Source: an uncultured Eubacteriales bacterium (lineage in GTDB: Bacteria > Bacillota > Clostridia > Oscillospirales > Acutalibacteraceae). From it: a DNA stretch of 64,000 nucleotides. Positions 25,390 through 34,787 of the stretch are shown here, in pieces. The translations under genes and the position numbers were made by a program. Where the stretch lies: positions 56,725 through 120,724 of the forward strand of contig CAJUDG010000014.1 of the NCBI GenBank assembly GCA_910584745.1, read 5' to 3'. Under the pieces are notes generated by a model. That model ran no database searches, was not told the origin of the DNA, and worked only from the letters and a program-made list of their open reading frames with translations. Position 1 is the first letter of the stretch. Every line of letters starts with the position of its first letter.

Positions 25390-26510
25390 ACAGCATTTTG
25401 CGCCGCGTCTGGCGGAACTTGATATGTCCGGCCTTTTCGCTGCTGCCCAAGGACCAGAGGAAGGTGGTCTGCGAGAGCTATACCGGCCGGGGCTTCTCCG
25501 ACAGCCCAAAGGCCGTCGCGGAGGAGCTTTCAAGGCGGGGCTGGAAAGTGTACTGGCTGGTGAAGGGGCCCAAGGAGGCCGAGAGCCTGCCCGACGGGAT
25601 AAAGCCCCTTACCATAGGCAGCACGGCGGCAATATACCATATGTGCACCGCCGGGGTATGGGTGGACAACTGCCGCAAGTGGGGCAGGCTCTATAAGCGG
25701 CCCTCCCAGCGCTATGTCCAGACCTGGCATGGCTTTCCCCTAAAGCGCATCGAGGGGGACGCGGAGTCCGCCCTGGATGAGGAATACGTGCGGGCGGCCA
25801 AAAAGGACTCTGAGATGTCCGACCTGTTCGTCTCAAACAGCGCCTTTCTGACGGAGATATACCGCCGGGCCTTCTGGTACGGCGGGGAGGTGCTGGAGTG
25901 CGGCTTTCCCAGGAACGACATGCTGTTCGGGCCCGCCGGCCCCTCTCTGGAGAAGGTGCGCCGGGAGCTCCGGCTGCCCGAAGGGAAACGCCTTGCCCTG
26001 TACGCCCCCACCTTCCGCAGGGACCTGGGGCTGTCCGTGTACGACATGGACTATAGGCGGGTGTGCGCGGCCCTTTCAGAGCGCTTTGGGGGGGACTGGC
26101 TGATACTGGCAAAGCTGCACCCCAATGTGGCGGACAGGGCCGGTGAGCTCTCCCTGGACCCGGAGTATGTGGTGAACGCCTCGGGGTACGCCGACATCCA
26201 GGAGCTGTATCTGGCCTGCGGGGCCCTTATCACCGACTACTCCTCGGTGATGTTCGACTATATGAACACCGGCAGGCCATGCTTTCTGTATGTGAACGAC
26301 CTGGCGGCGTATAAAAATGACCGCAACTTCTATTTTGACCTGGACACGCTGCCCTTTGCCCGGGCGGAGGACAACGACGAGCTTGAGGAGATAATATTGG
26401 GCTTTGACGAAGATGTTCAGCGGGAACGGACCGAACGCTTCTGCAAAGATCTGGGTATCAAGGAGGACGGCACCGCCGCAAGGCAGGTGGCGGACTGGCT
26501 GGAGAGGTAG
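25386..26510 (+). CDS. CDP-glycerol:polyglycerophosphate transferase-like (TagB/TagF family)
   Basis: Peripheral membrane transferase of 374 residues of the teichoic-acid glycerophosphotransferase family (Glyphos_transf). Key motifs are QTWHGFPLKRI with the conserved His, KLHPN, and the ITDYSSVMFDYM loop that binds the CDP-glycerol phosphates. It suggests glycerol-phosphate decoration or polymerisation in the surface polymer. A hydrophobic or amphipathic N-terminus attaches it to the membrane. Operon member with a 4-bp overlap. Confidence 0.88.
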   Translation: MNSILRRVWRNLICPAFSLLPKDQRKVVCESYTGRGFSDSPKAVAEELSRRGWKVYWLVKGPKEAESLPDGIKPLTIGSTAAIYHMCTAGVWVDNCRKWGRLYKRPSQRYVQTWHGFPLKRIEGDAESALDEEYVRAAKKDSEMSDLFVSNSAFLTEIYRRAFWYGGEVLECGFPRNDMLFGPAGPSLEKVRRELRLPEGKRLALYAPTFRRDLGLSVYDMDYRRVCAALSERFGGDWLILAKLHPNVADRAGELSLDPEYVVNASGYADIQELYLACGALITDYSSVMFDYMNTGRPCFLYVNDLAAYKNDRNFYFDLDTLPFARAEDNDELEEIILGFDEDVQRERTERFCKDLGIKEDGTAARQVADWLER

Positions 26511-26512
26511 AT

Positions 26513-26541
26513 TTGCATTTTTCGGAAGTATGTGCTATACT
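26513..26541 (+). promoter_or_regulatory. Sigma-A promoter of the sugar transferase operon
   Basis: TTGCAT (26513-26518), 17-bp spacer, TATACT (26536-26541), 49 bp ahead of the ATG at 26590, so the second half of the cluster has independent transcription. Confidence 0.65.
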
Positions 26542-26589
26542 TTCTGAAACAGAAATATCTGACGACCAATTATTTCGGAAGGTGACACT

Positions 26590-28011
26590 ATGCACAGTAT
26601 GATAAAAAAGCTGAAGCGCACCGTGGTCTTTATACTGAAGCTGGCCCTGTTCGCTTCGCTGTTCGGCATATTCTTCGGCATATTCGGCATAAATAACCCG
26701 TGGCTTTTCAACCTCTCCCGGACCACCGGCGTCACTATGGTGACCTTTGTGGTGCTGGGGATAGCGCTGATGTCCGTATACGGCGGCTACTCCATCGGCA
26801 CACAGAAGTCAAAGCCCATCGTCCACTCCATGGCCCTGGCCACCATTATGACGGACCTTGTGACACACTTGCAGCTGTCCATAATGAACACCAGCGAGAA
26901 GAATAACGACCACTTCGTATATGAGACGCCACACCTGCTGCTGCTGGTGATGGTGCTGCAGATACTGGTGATCGTGTTCTTTGCGTACTTTGGCAACTAT
27001 GTCTACTTCTCCCTGGAGCCGCCGGAGAGGTGCTGCGTCATCTCCTCCTCAAGACAGAGCCTTGGGAACATCATCCCCAAGGTGCAGCGCTTTAAAAAGC
27101 AGTACGAGATAGACGAGATAATCCGCTATGACGACCCGGATATCCTGGACGTGATACTCAGGAGCAACACCGTGTTCCTCTATGACGTGCCCATAAAGGA
27201 GCGCAACGACCTTATCTCCTTCTGCTATCAGACACAGAAAAACATATACTATAACTTCGAGACTATAGACGTGGTGAGCCAGGGGGCCAAGTACGTGACC
27301 CTGGACGACAAGTCTCTGGTGATGTACACGGCCAAGGACCTGACAATGGAGCAGCGGATAGTAAAGCGGCTGACGGACCTTGCGGTGTCCATCGTGGGCC
27401 TTATCGTCGCAAGCCCCATTATGCTGGGCTGCGCCATTGCCATCAAGCTGGACGACGGCGGCAAGGTATTCTATAAGCAGAAGCGGCTGACAAAGTATGG
27501 CCGGGTCTTCGAGGTGTACAAGTTCCGCACCATGAAGGAGGAGAACTCCATCCACAAGTCCGTCACCGAGAACGACGACCGCATCACCCGGGTGGGTAAG
27601 GTGCTAAGAAAGTTCCGCATCGACGAGCTGCCCCAGCTTCTGAACATCTTAAACGGCGACATGACCGTGGTGGGCCCGCGGCCCGAGATGCTGGAGAACG
27701 TGGAGAAGTACACCGAGGAGCTGCCCGAGTTCTCGTACCGCCTGCGCATGAAGGCGGGGCTTACGGGGCTGGCGCAGATATCCGGCAAATATAACACCTC
27801 CCCCAAGGACAAGCTGGTCATGGACCTGATGTATATCGAGAACTACAGCATTTGGCAGGATTTCAAGCTGATATTCCAGACCATCACCGTATTCCTAAAG
27901 GCATCCGAGAGCACCGAAGCCTTTGGCAAGGAAGAGCTCTACGACTTTGACAACGGCCGGGAGAGGGACAGAAAGCCCGCCCCAAAGGAGGAAGAAAATG
28001 GCGGTAAATGA
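26590..28011 (+). CDS. Initiating polyprenyl-phosphate sugar transferase
   Basis: Membrane enzyme of 473 residues that transfers a sugar-1-phosphate to undecaprenyl phosphate, the first step of polymer assembly. Four hydrophobic segments in the first 140 residues are followed by a nucleotide-binding-like middle domain and the bacterial sugar transferase domain: KRLTDLAVSIVGL, YKQKRLTKYGRVFEVYKFRT, FRIDELPQL and VGPRPEM. This is the WbaP/EpsL-like, non-redundant initiator of the cluster. It overlaps the next gene by 14 bp. Confidence 0.93.
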   Translation: MHSMIKKLKRTVVFILKLALFASLFGIFFGIFGINNPWLFNLSRTTGVTMVTFVVLGIALMSVYGGYSIGTQKSKPIVHSMALATIMTDLVTHLQLSIMNTSEKNNDHFVYETPHLLLLVMVLQILVIVFFAYFGNYVYFSLEPPERCCVISSSRQSLGNIIPKVQRFKKQYEIDEIIRYDDPDILDVILRSNTVFLYDVPIKERNDLISFCYQTQKNIYYNFETIDVVSQGAKYVTLDDKSLVMYTAKDLTMEQRIVKRLTDLAVSIVGLIVASPIMLGCAIAIKLDDGGKVFYKQKRLTKYGRVFEVYKFRTMKEENSIHKSVTENDDRITRVGKVLRKFRIDELPQLLNILNGDMTVVGPRPEMLENVEKYTEELPEFSYRLRMKAGLTGLAQISGKYNTSPKDKLVMDLMYIENYSIWQDFKLIFQTITVFLKASESTEAFGKEELYDFDNGRERDRKPAPKEEENGGK

Positions 28012-28711
28012 GTACCTTAAAAGGGTGTACGGCGGCAGCGCGCAGTCATACTTTGAGCGGGCCGAAAAGGCTATGCTAAGCGGGGAGCGGCTTTTCACAG
28101 TCACCGCAAACCCCGAGATAATCATGCACGCGGACCGGGACCCGCAGATAAAGAAACTGCTGCTCTCAAAAGAGGCGGAGGTCATCCCAGACGGCATAAG
28201 CGTGGTGAAGGCCATGAACACCCTGGGACTTAAGGCGTCAGAGCGCATAACAGGCGTGGATCTGGCCGCGCATCTTTTAAAGGCAGCCGGTGAGAACGGA
28301 AAGAGCGTGTACCTTCTGGGGGCGAAAGAGGAGGTCGTCTCGGCCCTGGCGGGGAAGCTTACGGCTGAGTACCCGGAAATGACCGTCAATTACCATAACG
28401 GCTATGACGGAGACAAGGACGCCATATTCCACGAGATAGCGGCTCTGGAGCCTGATCTGGTGCTGGTGGGGCTGGGGGTGCCCGCCCAGGAGCTGCTCAT
28501 CTACCGGCATCTGCCGAAGTTCACAAAGGGGGTGCTGGTGGGCGTGGGCGGCTCCTTCGACGTGCTCAGCGGCAGCAAGAAGCGCGCGCCCCGGTTCTTC
28601 GTAAAGACCAATACAGAGTGGCTGTACCGTATCGCAAAGGAGCCCCAGAGGCTTGGGCGGTTCTGGAACAATAACGTGAAATTCATGCAGGAAGTTCGGA
28701 AAGTCCGATAA
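27998..28711 (+). CDS. WecG/TagA/CpsF family glycosyltransferase
   Basis: GT26 enzyme of 237 residues. Family signatures are PDGISVV (near 64), ERITGVDL, FVGVGG-like LVGVGGSFDVLSG and the RAPRFF segment followed by TEWLYRIAKEPQR. TagA-type enzymes add ManNAc to a lipid-linked GlcNAc at the start of wall teichoic acid; the WecB epimerase just downstream would supply UDP-ManNAc, which fits. The start at 27998 is preceded by AAAGGAGGAAG; an upstream ATG at 27923 lies inside the previous gene. Confidence 0.92.
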   Translation: MAVNEYLKRVYGGSAQSYFERAEKAMLSGERLFTVTANPEIIMHADRDPQIKKLLLSKEAEVIPDGISVVKAMNTLGLKASERITGVDLAAHLLKAAGENGKSVYLLGAKEEVVSALAGKLTAEYPEMTVNYHNGYDGDKDAIFHEIAALEPDLVLVGLGVPAQELLIYRHLPKFTKGVLVGVGGSFDVLSGSKKRAPRFFVKTNTEWLYRIAKEPQRLGRFWNNNVKFMQEVRKVR

Positions 28712-28737
28712 TAGGCCCTGTTCTAAAGGAGGACAGT

Positions 28738-29856
28738 ATGAATAAAATTAAAGTAATGCTGGTCTTCGGCACCCGGCCGGAGACTATCAAGATGGCGCCG
28801 CTGGTAAAGGAGCTGCGGGAAAGGCCGGAGTTCGAGACAATAGTATGCGTCACGGCCCAGCACCGGCAGATGCTGGATCAGGTGCTCTCGGCGTTCTCCA
28901 TCGTGCCCGAGCACGACCTGGATATTATGAAGCCCGGCCAGACACTGTCGGACATCACCGCCCGGGTCTTGAAGGGCCTTGAGGGCGTGATAAACGAGGA
29001 GAAGCCGGATATGGTGCTGGTGCATGGGGACACGACCACCACCTTCGCGGGGGCTTTGGCCGCGTACTACTGCCAGACGGCGGTGGGGCACGTTGAGGCG
29101 GGGCTCAGGACCCACGACAAGTATTCGCCGTACCCCGAGGAGATGAACAGGCAGTTTGTGGGCTGCGTCACGGACCTGCATTTCGCGCCAACGGAGCTGA
29201 GCCGCCAGAATCTGCTGTCTGAGGGCAAAAAGGCGGAGTCCATCGTTGTGACCGGGAACACGGCCATAGACGCGCTTAAGACCACCGTGCGGGAGGACTT
29301 TTCCGACCCGATACTGGACTGGGCGGCGGGGTCAAGGCTCATTGTCATAACCGCCCACCGCCGGGAGAATCTCGGCGAGCCCATGCACAGGATGTTCAGG
29401 GCCATACGGCGGGTGATGGAGGAGCTGCCGGACGTGAAGGCCGTGTACCCGGTGCATCTGAACCCGCTGGTACAAAAGGCGGCCAGGGAGGAGCTAGGCG
29501 GCTTTGACCGGGTGCGGCTGTGCGAGCCCATGGAGGTGGTGGAGTTCCACAACCTGCTGGCGAGGTCGTACCTGATACTCACGGACAGCGGCGGCATACA
29601 GGAGGAGGCCCCCTCCCTTGGCAAGCCGGTCATAGTGCTGCGGGACACCACGGAGCGCCCGGAGGGCGTGGCCGCGGGGACCTTGAAGCTGGCGGGGACG
29701 GACGAGGAGACCATCTACGGGATGGTGAAGGAGCTGCTGACGGATAAGGCGGAGTATGAGCGCATGGCTCACGCTAGCAACCCATATGGGGACGGGCTGG
29801 CGAGCAAGAGGATCGCGGACGCTATTGTGGCGTACTTTAGCAAAAAAGCGCAATAA
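28738..29856 (+). CDS. wecB: UDP-N-acetylglucosamine 2-epimerase (non-hydrolysing)
   Basis: Cytoplasmic epimerase of 372 residues that interconverts UDP-GlcNAc and UDP-ManNAc. Signatures are FGTRPETIKMAPLV at the N-terminus, HGDTTTT, VEAGLRT, HRRENLG and LTDSGGIQEEAP. The length equals the family norm. The context with the TagA/CpsF transferase indicates ManNAc for the linkage unit of a wall polymer. AAAGGAGG lies upstream of the ATG. Confidence 0.95.
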   Translation: MNKIKVMLVFGTRPETIKMAPLVKELRERPEFETIVCVTAQHRQMLDQVLSAFSIVPEHDLDIMKPGQTLSDITARVLKGLEGVINEEKPDMVLVHGDTTTTFAGALAAYYCQTAVGHVEAGLRTHDKYSPYPEEMNRQFVGCVTDLHFAPTELSRQNLLSEGKKAESIVVTGNTAIDALKTTVREDFSDPILDWAAGSRLIVITAHRRENLGEPMHRMFRAIRRVMEELPDVKAVYPVHLNPLVQKAAREELGGFDRVRLCEPMEVVEFHNLLARSYLILTDSGGIQEEAPSLGKPVIVLRDTTERPEGVAAGTLKLAGTDEETIYGMVKELLTDKAEYERMAHASNPYGDGLASKRIADAIVAYFSKKAQ

Positions 29857-29966
29857 GTTGGCCGGTCCAGCGGGCCTTACGCTGGCGAGGGGGCTGGGGG
29901 CGAGGAGCCCCCAGGACCTTGCCGAAGGCCAAAAAATACTCAATATAATTACGGAGAAATTGCCCT
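29857..29966 (+). other. Intergenic stretch with a GC hairpin
   Basis: 110 bp between wecB and the LTA-synthase-like gene. It holds an 8-bp GC stem (29894-29901 with 29907-29914, 5-nt loop) without a T-run, so it is a weak terminator or mRNA-processing element. A short frame across it is not convincing. Confidence 0.4.
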
Positions 29967-32051
29967 ATGAAAGAAAAGCGCTTCCTGCGGCTGAACCCAA
30001 GCCGCGGTAATTTCTTTGCTGCCGGGGCGGTGCTTTTGGCTTCGGCAGTCTTTTTTGTGCTGGAATGGCCCATCGCCCTGGAGGAGGACGCCGGGGGCCA
30101 GCAGCGGCTGTGCTGGTGGTACGTGCTGGCCTTCAGCGGGCTGAGCGCCCTTGCCGCCGGGATATGCCTTTTGCAGTTCCAGCTGCCCGGGGCCGCGAGG
30201 CAGGCCATAGGCTGGCTGCTGGTGCTGCTGCTGCCCCTCAGCACCTTTGTGGTGGTGGACGTGATAAACGGCACGAGGATATGGCAGTTCAGCGGGCGGC
30301 GCTGGCTTGCGAACTACCTTTGCTACCTTTTGGTCTTCGCTCTGAGCTATGCCCTGACGCGCCGCCCCTGGGCGGCGGTGGCCATCGGCGGGGCGGCCTC
30401 GCTGACCTTTGGAATAGCCAACTACTTCGTGGTGCAGTTTCGGGGCCAGCCCATTCTGCCCTGGGACTTCACCTCCTTCGGCACGGCCCTGACGGTGTCC
30501 GGGGGCTATGAATATGTCCCCACCCGGAAGATGGCCGTGGGGGCCTTGTACTACATATGCACGGTGGCCTTCTGCGTGAAGGTGGCCCCCCAGGACGCTC
30601 CCAACGCATCAAGGCGCTTTCACATCGCCGAGCGGCTTGCGGCGCTGTCCATTTCAGGGCTCCTTGCCATTACGCTGTTTCCATTGAACGGCCTGTCATA
30701 CCTGGACATATCCGTGTGGGCCTGGAACCAGAAGGGCAGCTCTGAGCTTATAGGCATAGCCGCCAGCTTTTTTGCCAACGCCCAGTACATGATGGTGGAC
30801 ACCCCCGACGGATACTCCGCCCGGGCGGTGTCAAAGCTATCCGATGAGCTGGAGGGGGCATCCCCTCCAGCTCCCCTGGGACAGCCCCAGGGCACGCCTA
30901 CTGTCATTGCCATAATGAACGAGTCCATGACCGACTTCGGGGCCCTGGGGACCCTGGAGTTCACGCCGGACAATATGCCAAATATACACAGGCTGCAAAG
31001 AAGCGGCGATGTGATATTCGGCACCGCCTATTCCTCTGTATACGGCGGCAACACCTGCAACAGCGAGTATGAGTTCCTGACGGGCAACTCCATGGCCTTC
31101 CTGCCCGCGGGGAGCAAGCCATACCAGCAGTATATCGACTCCACTCAGCAGAGCCTTGCCCACACCCTAAAAAGCCACGGCTACCATACTGTAGCCATAC
31201 ACCCCGGGGACCGCAAGGCTTGGGAGCGCATCGACGCGTACCCGTACCTGGGCTTTGACGAGTTCATGGACGCCACAATATTCGACGTGCCCCGCAGCTT
31301 TGAGCACCGGCTCACCAGCGACATGTCCTGCTATGAGCAGCTTATCTACGAGTATGAATACTGGCGGGAGCTGGGGGACACGCCCCTGTTCCTCTTTAAC
31401 GTGACCATACAGAACCACGGCGGCTATGAGGATGAGAACTATGAAACCACCGTGCAGGTGGAGGGCCTTGAGGGCCAGTGGCCAAAGGCGGAGCAGTATC
31501 TGAGCCTGACCCGGGAGTCCGACGAGGCCATACAGTACCTTTTGGACTATTTTGAGGATATAGACGAGCCCGTGGTGGTGCTGTTCTTCGGGGACCACTG
31601 GCCGAAGCTTGAGGACGGCTTTAATCAGGCGGTGCTGGAGGGGTATAATATCACCACCGACATGTACAGGGTGCCGTTCTTTATCTGGGCCAATTATCCG
31701 CTTGAGGGGCAGAAGATAGAGGCCGTCAGCCTTAACTACCTCTCCGGGCTCCTGCTGCGGGCAGCGGATATCGAGGGCACGCCCTATACAAACTATCTTG
31801 AGCGGCTGCGCCAGGATATCCCGGTTATAACCGACATATGCAAGATAGACAGCGAGGGTACAGTATACCTCCCCGGCAGCGCATCCCCCAGCGGCGCCCT
31901 CGAGGTCGCCGGAAGCCGGGTCCCTTCGGAAATGACCAAGAAGCTGCGGGACTACTCCATTTTGCAGTACAATAATTCCTTTGACGAGAGCCGCAGGGCG
32001 GACAGCCTTTTCTATCTTGAAAAGCCCCAGGCCCTGCGGATAAACGAATAA
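29967..32051 (+). CDS. LTA-synthase-family phosphoglycerol transferase
   Basis: Membrane protein of 694 residues: about six to seven hydrophobic segments in the first 250 residues, then an extracellular sulfatase-fold domain. Metal and nucleophile motifs are IMNESMTDFG, VYGGNTCNSEYEFLTGN (Thr nucleophile), and FFGDHWPKL. Members transfer glycerol phosphate from phosphatidylglycerol to lipid or glycan acceptors. With the TagB/F-like enzyme it supports a glycerol-phosphate-containing surface polymer. A GGAGAAAT sequence precedes the start. Confidence 0.9.
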   Translation: MKEKRFLRLNPSRGNFFAAGAVLLASAVFFVLEWPIALEEDAGGQQRLCWWYVLAFSGLSALAAGICLLQFQLPGAARQAIGWLLVLLLPLSTFVVVDVINGTRIWQFSGRRWLANYLCYLLVFALSYALTRRPWAAVAIGGAASLTFGIANYFVVQFRGQPILPWDFTSFGTALTVSGGYEYVPTRKMAVGALYYICTVAFCVKVAPQDAPNASRRFHIAERLAALSISGLLAITLFPLNGLSYLDISVWAWNQKGSSELIGIAASFFANAQYMMVDTPDGYSARAVSKLSDELEGASPPAPLGQPQGTPTVIAIMNESMTDFGALGTLEFTPDNMPNIHRLQRSGDVIFGTAYSSVYGGNTCNSEYEFLTGNSMAFLPAGSKPYQQYIDSTQQSLAHTLKSHGYHTVAIHPGDRKAWERIDAYPYLGFDEFMDATIFDVPRSFEHRLTSDMSCYEQLIYEYEYWRELGDTPLFLFNVTIQNHGGYEDENYETTVQVEGLEGQWPKAEQYLSLTRESDEAIQYLLDYFEDIDEPVVVLFFGDHWPKLEDGFNQAVLEGYNITTDMYRVPFFIWANYPLEGQKIEAVSLNYLSGLLLRAADIEGTPYTNYLERLRQDIPVITDICKIDSEGTVYLPGSASPSGALEVAGSRVPSEMTKKLRDYSILQYNNSFDESRRADSLFYLEKPQALRINE

Positions 32052-32068
32052 TACGGAGGTGGATGAAA

Positions 32069-32638
32069 ATGACTCTTAAAGCGGTGCGCCGGGTAAACGA
32101 GTGGGACGGGCCGTCCATGCTGAAGGTCTACGCCCCATATACCGGCACGGAAAAAGCGCCGGAGAAGGAGCCGCCGGAACTTCAGGAGTATATACAGCGC
32201 ATAGACAGGTACACCTATGGCCTGGGCTGGCTCCTGGCCGAGGTGGACTGCCAGACGGTGGGCTTCTGCCATCTGACCGAGGACAGGAACGACCCCGGGA
32301 ACCTGTTTTCCGTGGAGTTCCAGCTATATGTGCGGGAGGACTATCTTCGCCGGGGCGTGGGCACGGCCCTCTGGTCCCTTATGCGGGACATGATGGAGGA
32401 GGGCAGCCGGCGGCAGGTCTTCGCCCGGGTGCACCGTGACAACAGCGAAGGGCTGGCCTTTTTTGATGCCATGGGATTTACGGAATATGATGCAAAAGAT
32501 GATACGGTTATATTGAAGTACGAGCTAAAGCCCAGGGAGGCGGACCCCGAGCGCCCCACAAAGCCCTATCTTATCGACAAGTTCGTCTATGAGGCCGCAA
32601 GGGAAAGGGCGGCGGAACTTATAAGGCCGGCCCTATAA
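32069..32638 (+). CDS. GNAT-family N-acetyltransferase
   Basis: Acyltransferase of 189 residues with the GNAT core: the acetyl-CoA loop is VREDYLRRGVGTALW near residue 93, followed by NSEGLAFFDAMGF. The start at 32069 is favoured because GGAGG is 9 bp upstream; an ATG at 32063 is too close. The C-terminal 35 residues are an extension beyond the usual fold. Acceptor unknown. Confidence 0.85.
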   Translation: MTLKAVRRVNEWDGPSMLKVYAPYTGTEKAPEKEPPELQEYIQRIDRYTYGLGWLLAEVDCQTVGFCHLTEDRNDPGNLFSVEFQLYVREDYLRRGVGTALWSLMRDMMEEGSRRQVFARVHRDNSEGLAFFDAMGFTEYDAKDDTVILKYELKPREADPERPTKPYLIDKFVYEAARERAAELIRPAL

Positions 32639-32692
32639 GCTTCCCTGTAAATTTTTTTGCGAAATTTTTTGAAAAAAATATGAATGAGGGAC

Positions 32693-32721
32693 TTGCCAAA
32701 CTGGCTGTCTCGTGGTATTAT
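32693..32721 (+). promoter_or_regulatory. Promoter of the oad operon
   Basis: TTGCCA (32693-32698), 17-bp spacer, TATTAT (32716-32721). A leader of about 100 bp with an AT-rich stretch precedes the AAAGGAGG of oadG. Confidence 0.55.
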
Positions 32722-32830
32722 TTAGGTGATTTTGATAAAATGCGGGAAAATTGGCGTTTTTCAAAATCTTTGATAAGTTTTACTCTATTTATTTTCATAA
32801 TTCCAAGAGAAGAAAGGAGGTAAAAGAGAC

Positions 32831-33145
32831 ATGCCATCTTTCAAGCTGTTAGAGGCCGCAGTGGCAGAGCCCGGCTTTTTGCAGGTGGTGGCCATGGGCC
32901 TTATCACGGTGTTCGTGGTGCTCATATGCCTTATCATCATCATCAAGATCATGGGCGCCATAATGGCCGGTAAGGCTGCTCCCGCGCCGGCCCCCGCCCC
33001 TGCTGCGCCTGCCGCGCCCGTGGCAGCGCCCGCTGCACCCCAGCCCAACAAGCAGCAGCTGGTGGCCGCCATATCTGCCGCCATCGCCGAGGACATGGGC
33101 GGAAGCGTGGACCACATCAGGATCCACTCCATCCGCAAGCTGTGA
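32831..33145 (+). CDS. oadG: Oxaloacetate decarboxylase gamma-chain-like subunit
   Basis: A 104-residue membrane protein: one transmembrane helix (about 18-43), an Ala/Pro linker, then a small C-terminal domain. This is the layout of OadG/MmdD, which anchors and stabilises the decarboxylase complex. First gene of the operon. A strong AAAGGAGG precedes the ATG. Confidence 0.85.
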   Translation: MPSFKLLEAAVAEPGFLQVVAMGLITVFVVLICLIIIIKIMGAIMAGKAAPAPAPAPAAPAAPVAAPAAPQPNKQQLVAAISAAIAEDMGGSVDHIRIHSIRKL

Positions 33146-33198
33146 GCAAATGAAAGCCCCGATAAAATCCGGTTAAATCCAGAAAGGAAATACAAATT

Positions 33199-33561
33199 AT
33201 GAGAAAATATAACGTAAACGTAAACGGCACCGCTTACGAGGTAACTGTCGAGGAGATCCAGGGCGGAGCGGCCGCTCCTGTTGCCGCTCCGGCTCCCGCT
33301 GCCGCACCCGCGCCTGCACCGGCCCCCGCCCCTGCCGCCGCAGGCGCGGGCGAGCCCGTCAACGCACCCATGCCCGGCACCATCCTTGACGTGAAGGTTT
33401 CCGCCGGTCAGGCCGTCAAGTCCGGCGACGTGCTGATGATACTTGAGGCCATGAAGATGGAGAACGAGATCATGGCTCCCAAGGACGGCACCGTCACCAG
33501 CGTCTCGGCCACCAAGGGCGCCTCTGTTCAGAGCGGCGACGTTCTGTGCACCATCGCCTGA
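33199..33561 (+). CDS. Biotin carboxyl carrier subunit of the decarboxylase
   Basis: A 120-residue protein: short N-terminal strand region, an Ala/Pro hinge of about 30 residues, then a biotinyl domain with EAMKMEN, biotin on Lys86. It carries CO2 from the carboxyltransferase (alpha) to the sodium-pumping beta subunit. In many OadA proteins this domain is fused to the C-terminus of alpha; here it is a separate gene. Confidence 0.92.
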   Translation: MRKYNVNVNGTAYEVTVEEIQGGAAAPVAAPAPAAAPAPAPAPAPAAAGAGEPVNAPMPGTILDVKVSAGQAVKSGDVLMILEAMKMENEIMAPKDGTVTSVSATKGASVQSGDVLCTIA

Positions 33562-33602
33562 GCCCCATAGGGCATACCAAAATTCAATAAGGAGTGTAAC
33601 CT

Positions 33603-34769
33603 ATGGAAGCAATACAGAATTTCCTGCAGAGCACAGGCTTCGCACAGGTTGTAAGCGAGCCGCTGGATCTGGTGATGATAGCCATCTCCTGTGTGCTGCT
33701 GTACCTGGCTATAGTTAAAAAGTTCGAGCCTCTGCTGCTCTTGCCCATCGCCTTCGGTATGCTGCTGACGAACCTGCCGGGCGCTGGGATGTACCATTCG
33801 GAGATCTTTGCCAACGGCCAGATAGACTGGGCGGAGCTTGGCACCGGCCACGGCGGGCTGCTCGACTACCTGTACCTGGGCGTGAAGCTGGGCATCTATC
33901 CCTGCCTTATCTTCATCGGCGTGGGCGCGGGCACCGATTTCGCCCCCCTTATCGCCAACCCGAAGACCCTGCTTCTGGGCGCCGCTGCCCAGCTGGGCAT
34001 CTTCATCACATACGTTGCGGCCCGGCTTACCATCTTCACCGGCCCTGAGGCCGCCTCTATCGGCATCATCGGCGGCGCGGATGGCCCCACGGCCATCTAC
34101 ACCACCGCGAAGCTTGCCCCGCACCTTCTCGGCCCCATCGCCGTGGCGGCGTACAGCTACATGGCCCTGGTGCCGGTGATCCAGCCGCCCATCATGAAGG
34201 CTCTGACCACCAAGGAGGAGCGCAGGATCAAGATGAAGCAGCTGCGCCCGGTCTCAAAGACCGAGAAGATTCTGTTCCCCATCGTGGTCACCATCTTCGT
34301 GTCCTTCATGCTGCCCTCTGCCGCCCCGCTGGTGGGCTGCCTGATGCTTGGCAACCTTATGAAGGAGAGCGGCGTTGTGGAGCGCCTCAATAAGACCGTC
34401 CAGAACGAGCTGATGAACATCGTCACCATCTTCCTTGGCATCACCGTGGGAGCTACCGCCACAGCCAAGAACTTCCTCAACCCCAGCACCCTGCTGATCC
34501 TTGCCATGGGCGTTATCGCCTTCGGTCTTGGCACCGCTGGCGGCGTGCTGCTGGCTAAGCTGATGAACGTGTTCTCGAAGGAGAAGGTCAATCCGCTTAT
34601 CGGCTCCGCCGGCGTTTCTGCCGTTCCCATGGCCGCCCGTGTGTCCCAGGTGGTGGGCCAGAAGGAGGACCCCTCCAACTTCCTGCTGATGCACGCAATG
34701 GGCCCCAACGTGGCCGGCGTTATCGGCTCGGCTGTTGCGGCGGGCGTGCTGATGTCCCTGTTCGGTTAA
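33603..34769 (+). CDS. oadB: Sodium-translocating decarboxylase beta subunit
   Basis: Integral membrane protein of 388 residues, about 11 hydrophobic segments, which decarboxylates carboxybiotin and exports Na+. Signatures are [15 protein letters not shown] (contains the conserved Asp), [25 protein letters not shown] and a [10 protein letters not shown] end. Length is typical for the OadB/MmdB/GcdB family. Codon use favours ATC, as expected for high expression. Confidence 0.95.
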   Translation: MEAIQNFLQSTGFAQVVSEPLDLVMIAISCVLLYLAIVKKFEPLLLLPIAFGMLLTNLPGAGMYHSEIFANGQIDWAELGTGHGGLLDYLYLGVKLGIYPCLIFIGVGAGTDFAPLIANPKTLLLGAAAQLGIFITYVAARLTIFTGPEAASIGIIGGADGPTAIYTTAKLAPHLLGPIAVAAYSYMALVPVIQPPIMKALTTKEERRIKMKQLRPVSKTEKILFPIVVTIFVSFMLPSAAPLVGCLMLGNLMKESGVVERLNKTVQNELMNIVTIFLGITVGATATAKNFLNPSTLLILAMGVIAFGLGTAGGVLLAKLMNVFSKEKVNPLIGSAGVSAVPMAARVSQVVGQKEDPSNFLLMHAMGPNVAGVIGSAVAAGVLMSLFG

Positions 34770-34787
34770 GAAGGAGGATATTAAACT

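Noticed and set aside
29756..30010. Plus-strand frame bridging wecB and the next gene
   Set aside because: Out of frame with both strong genes and without family resemblance; starts inside wecB.
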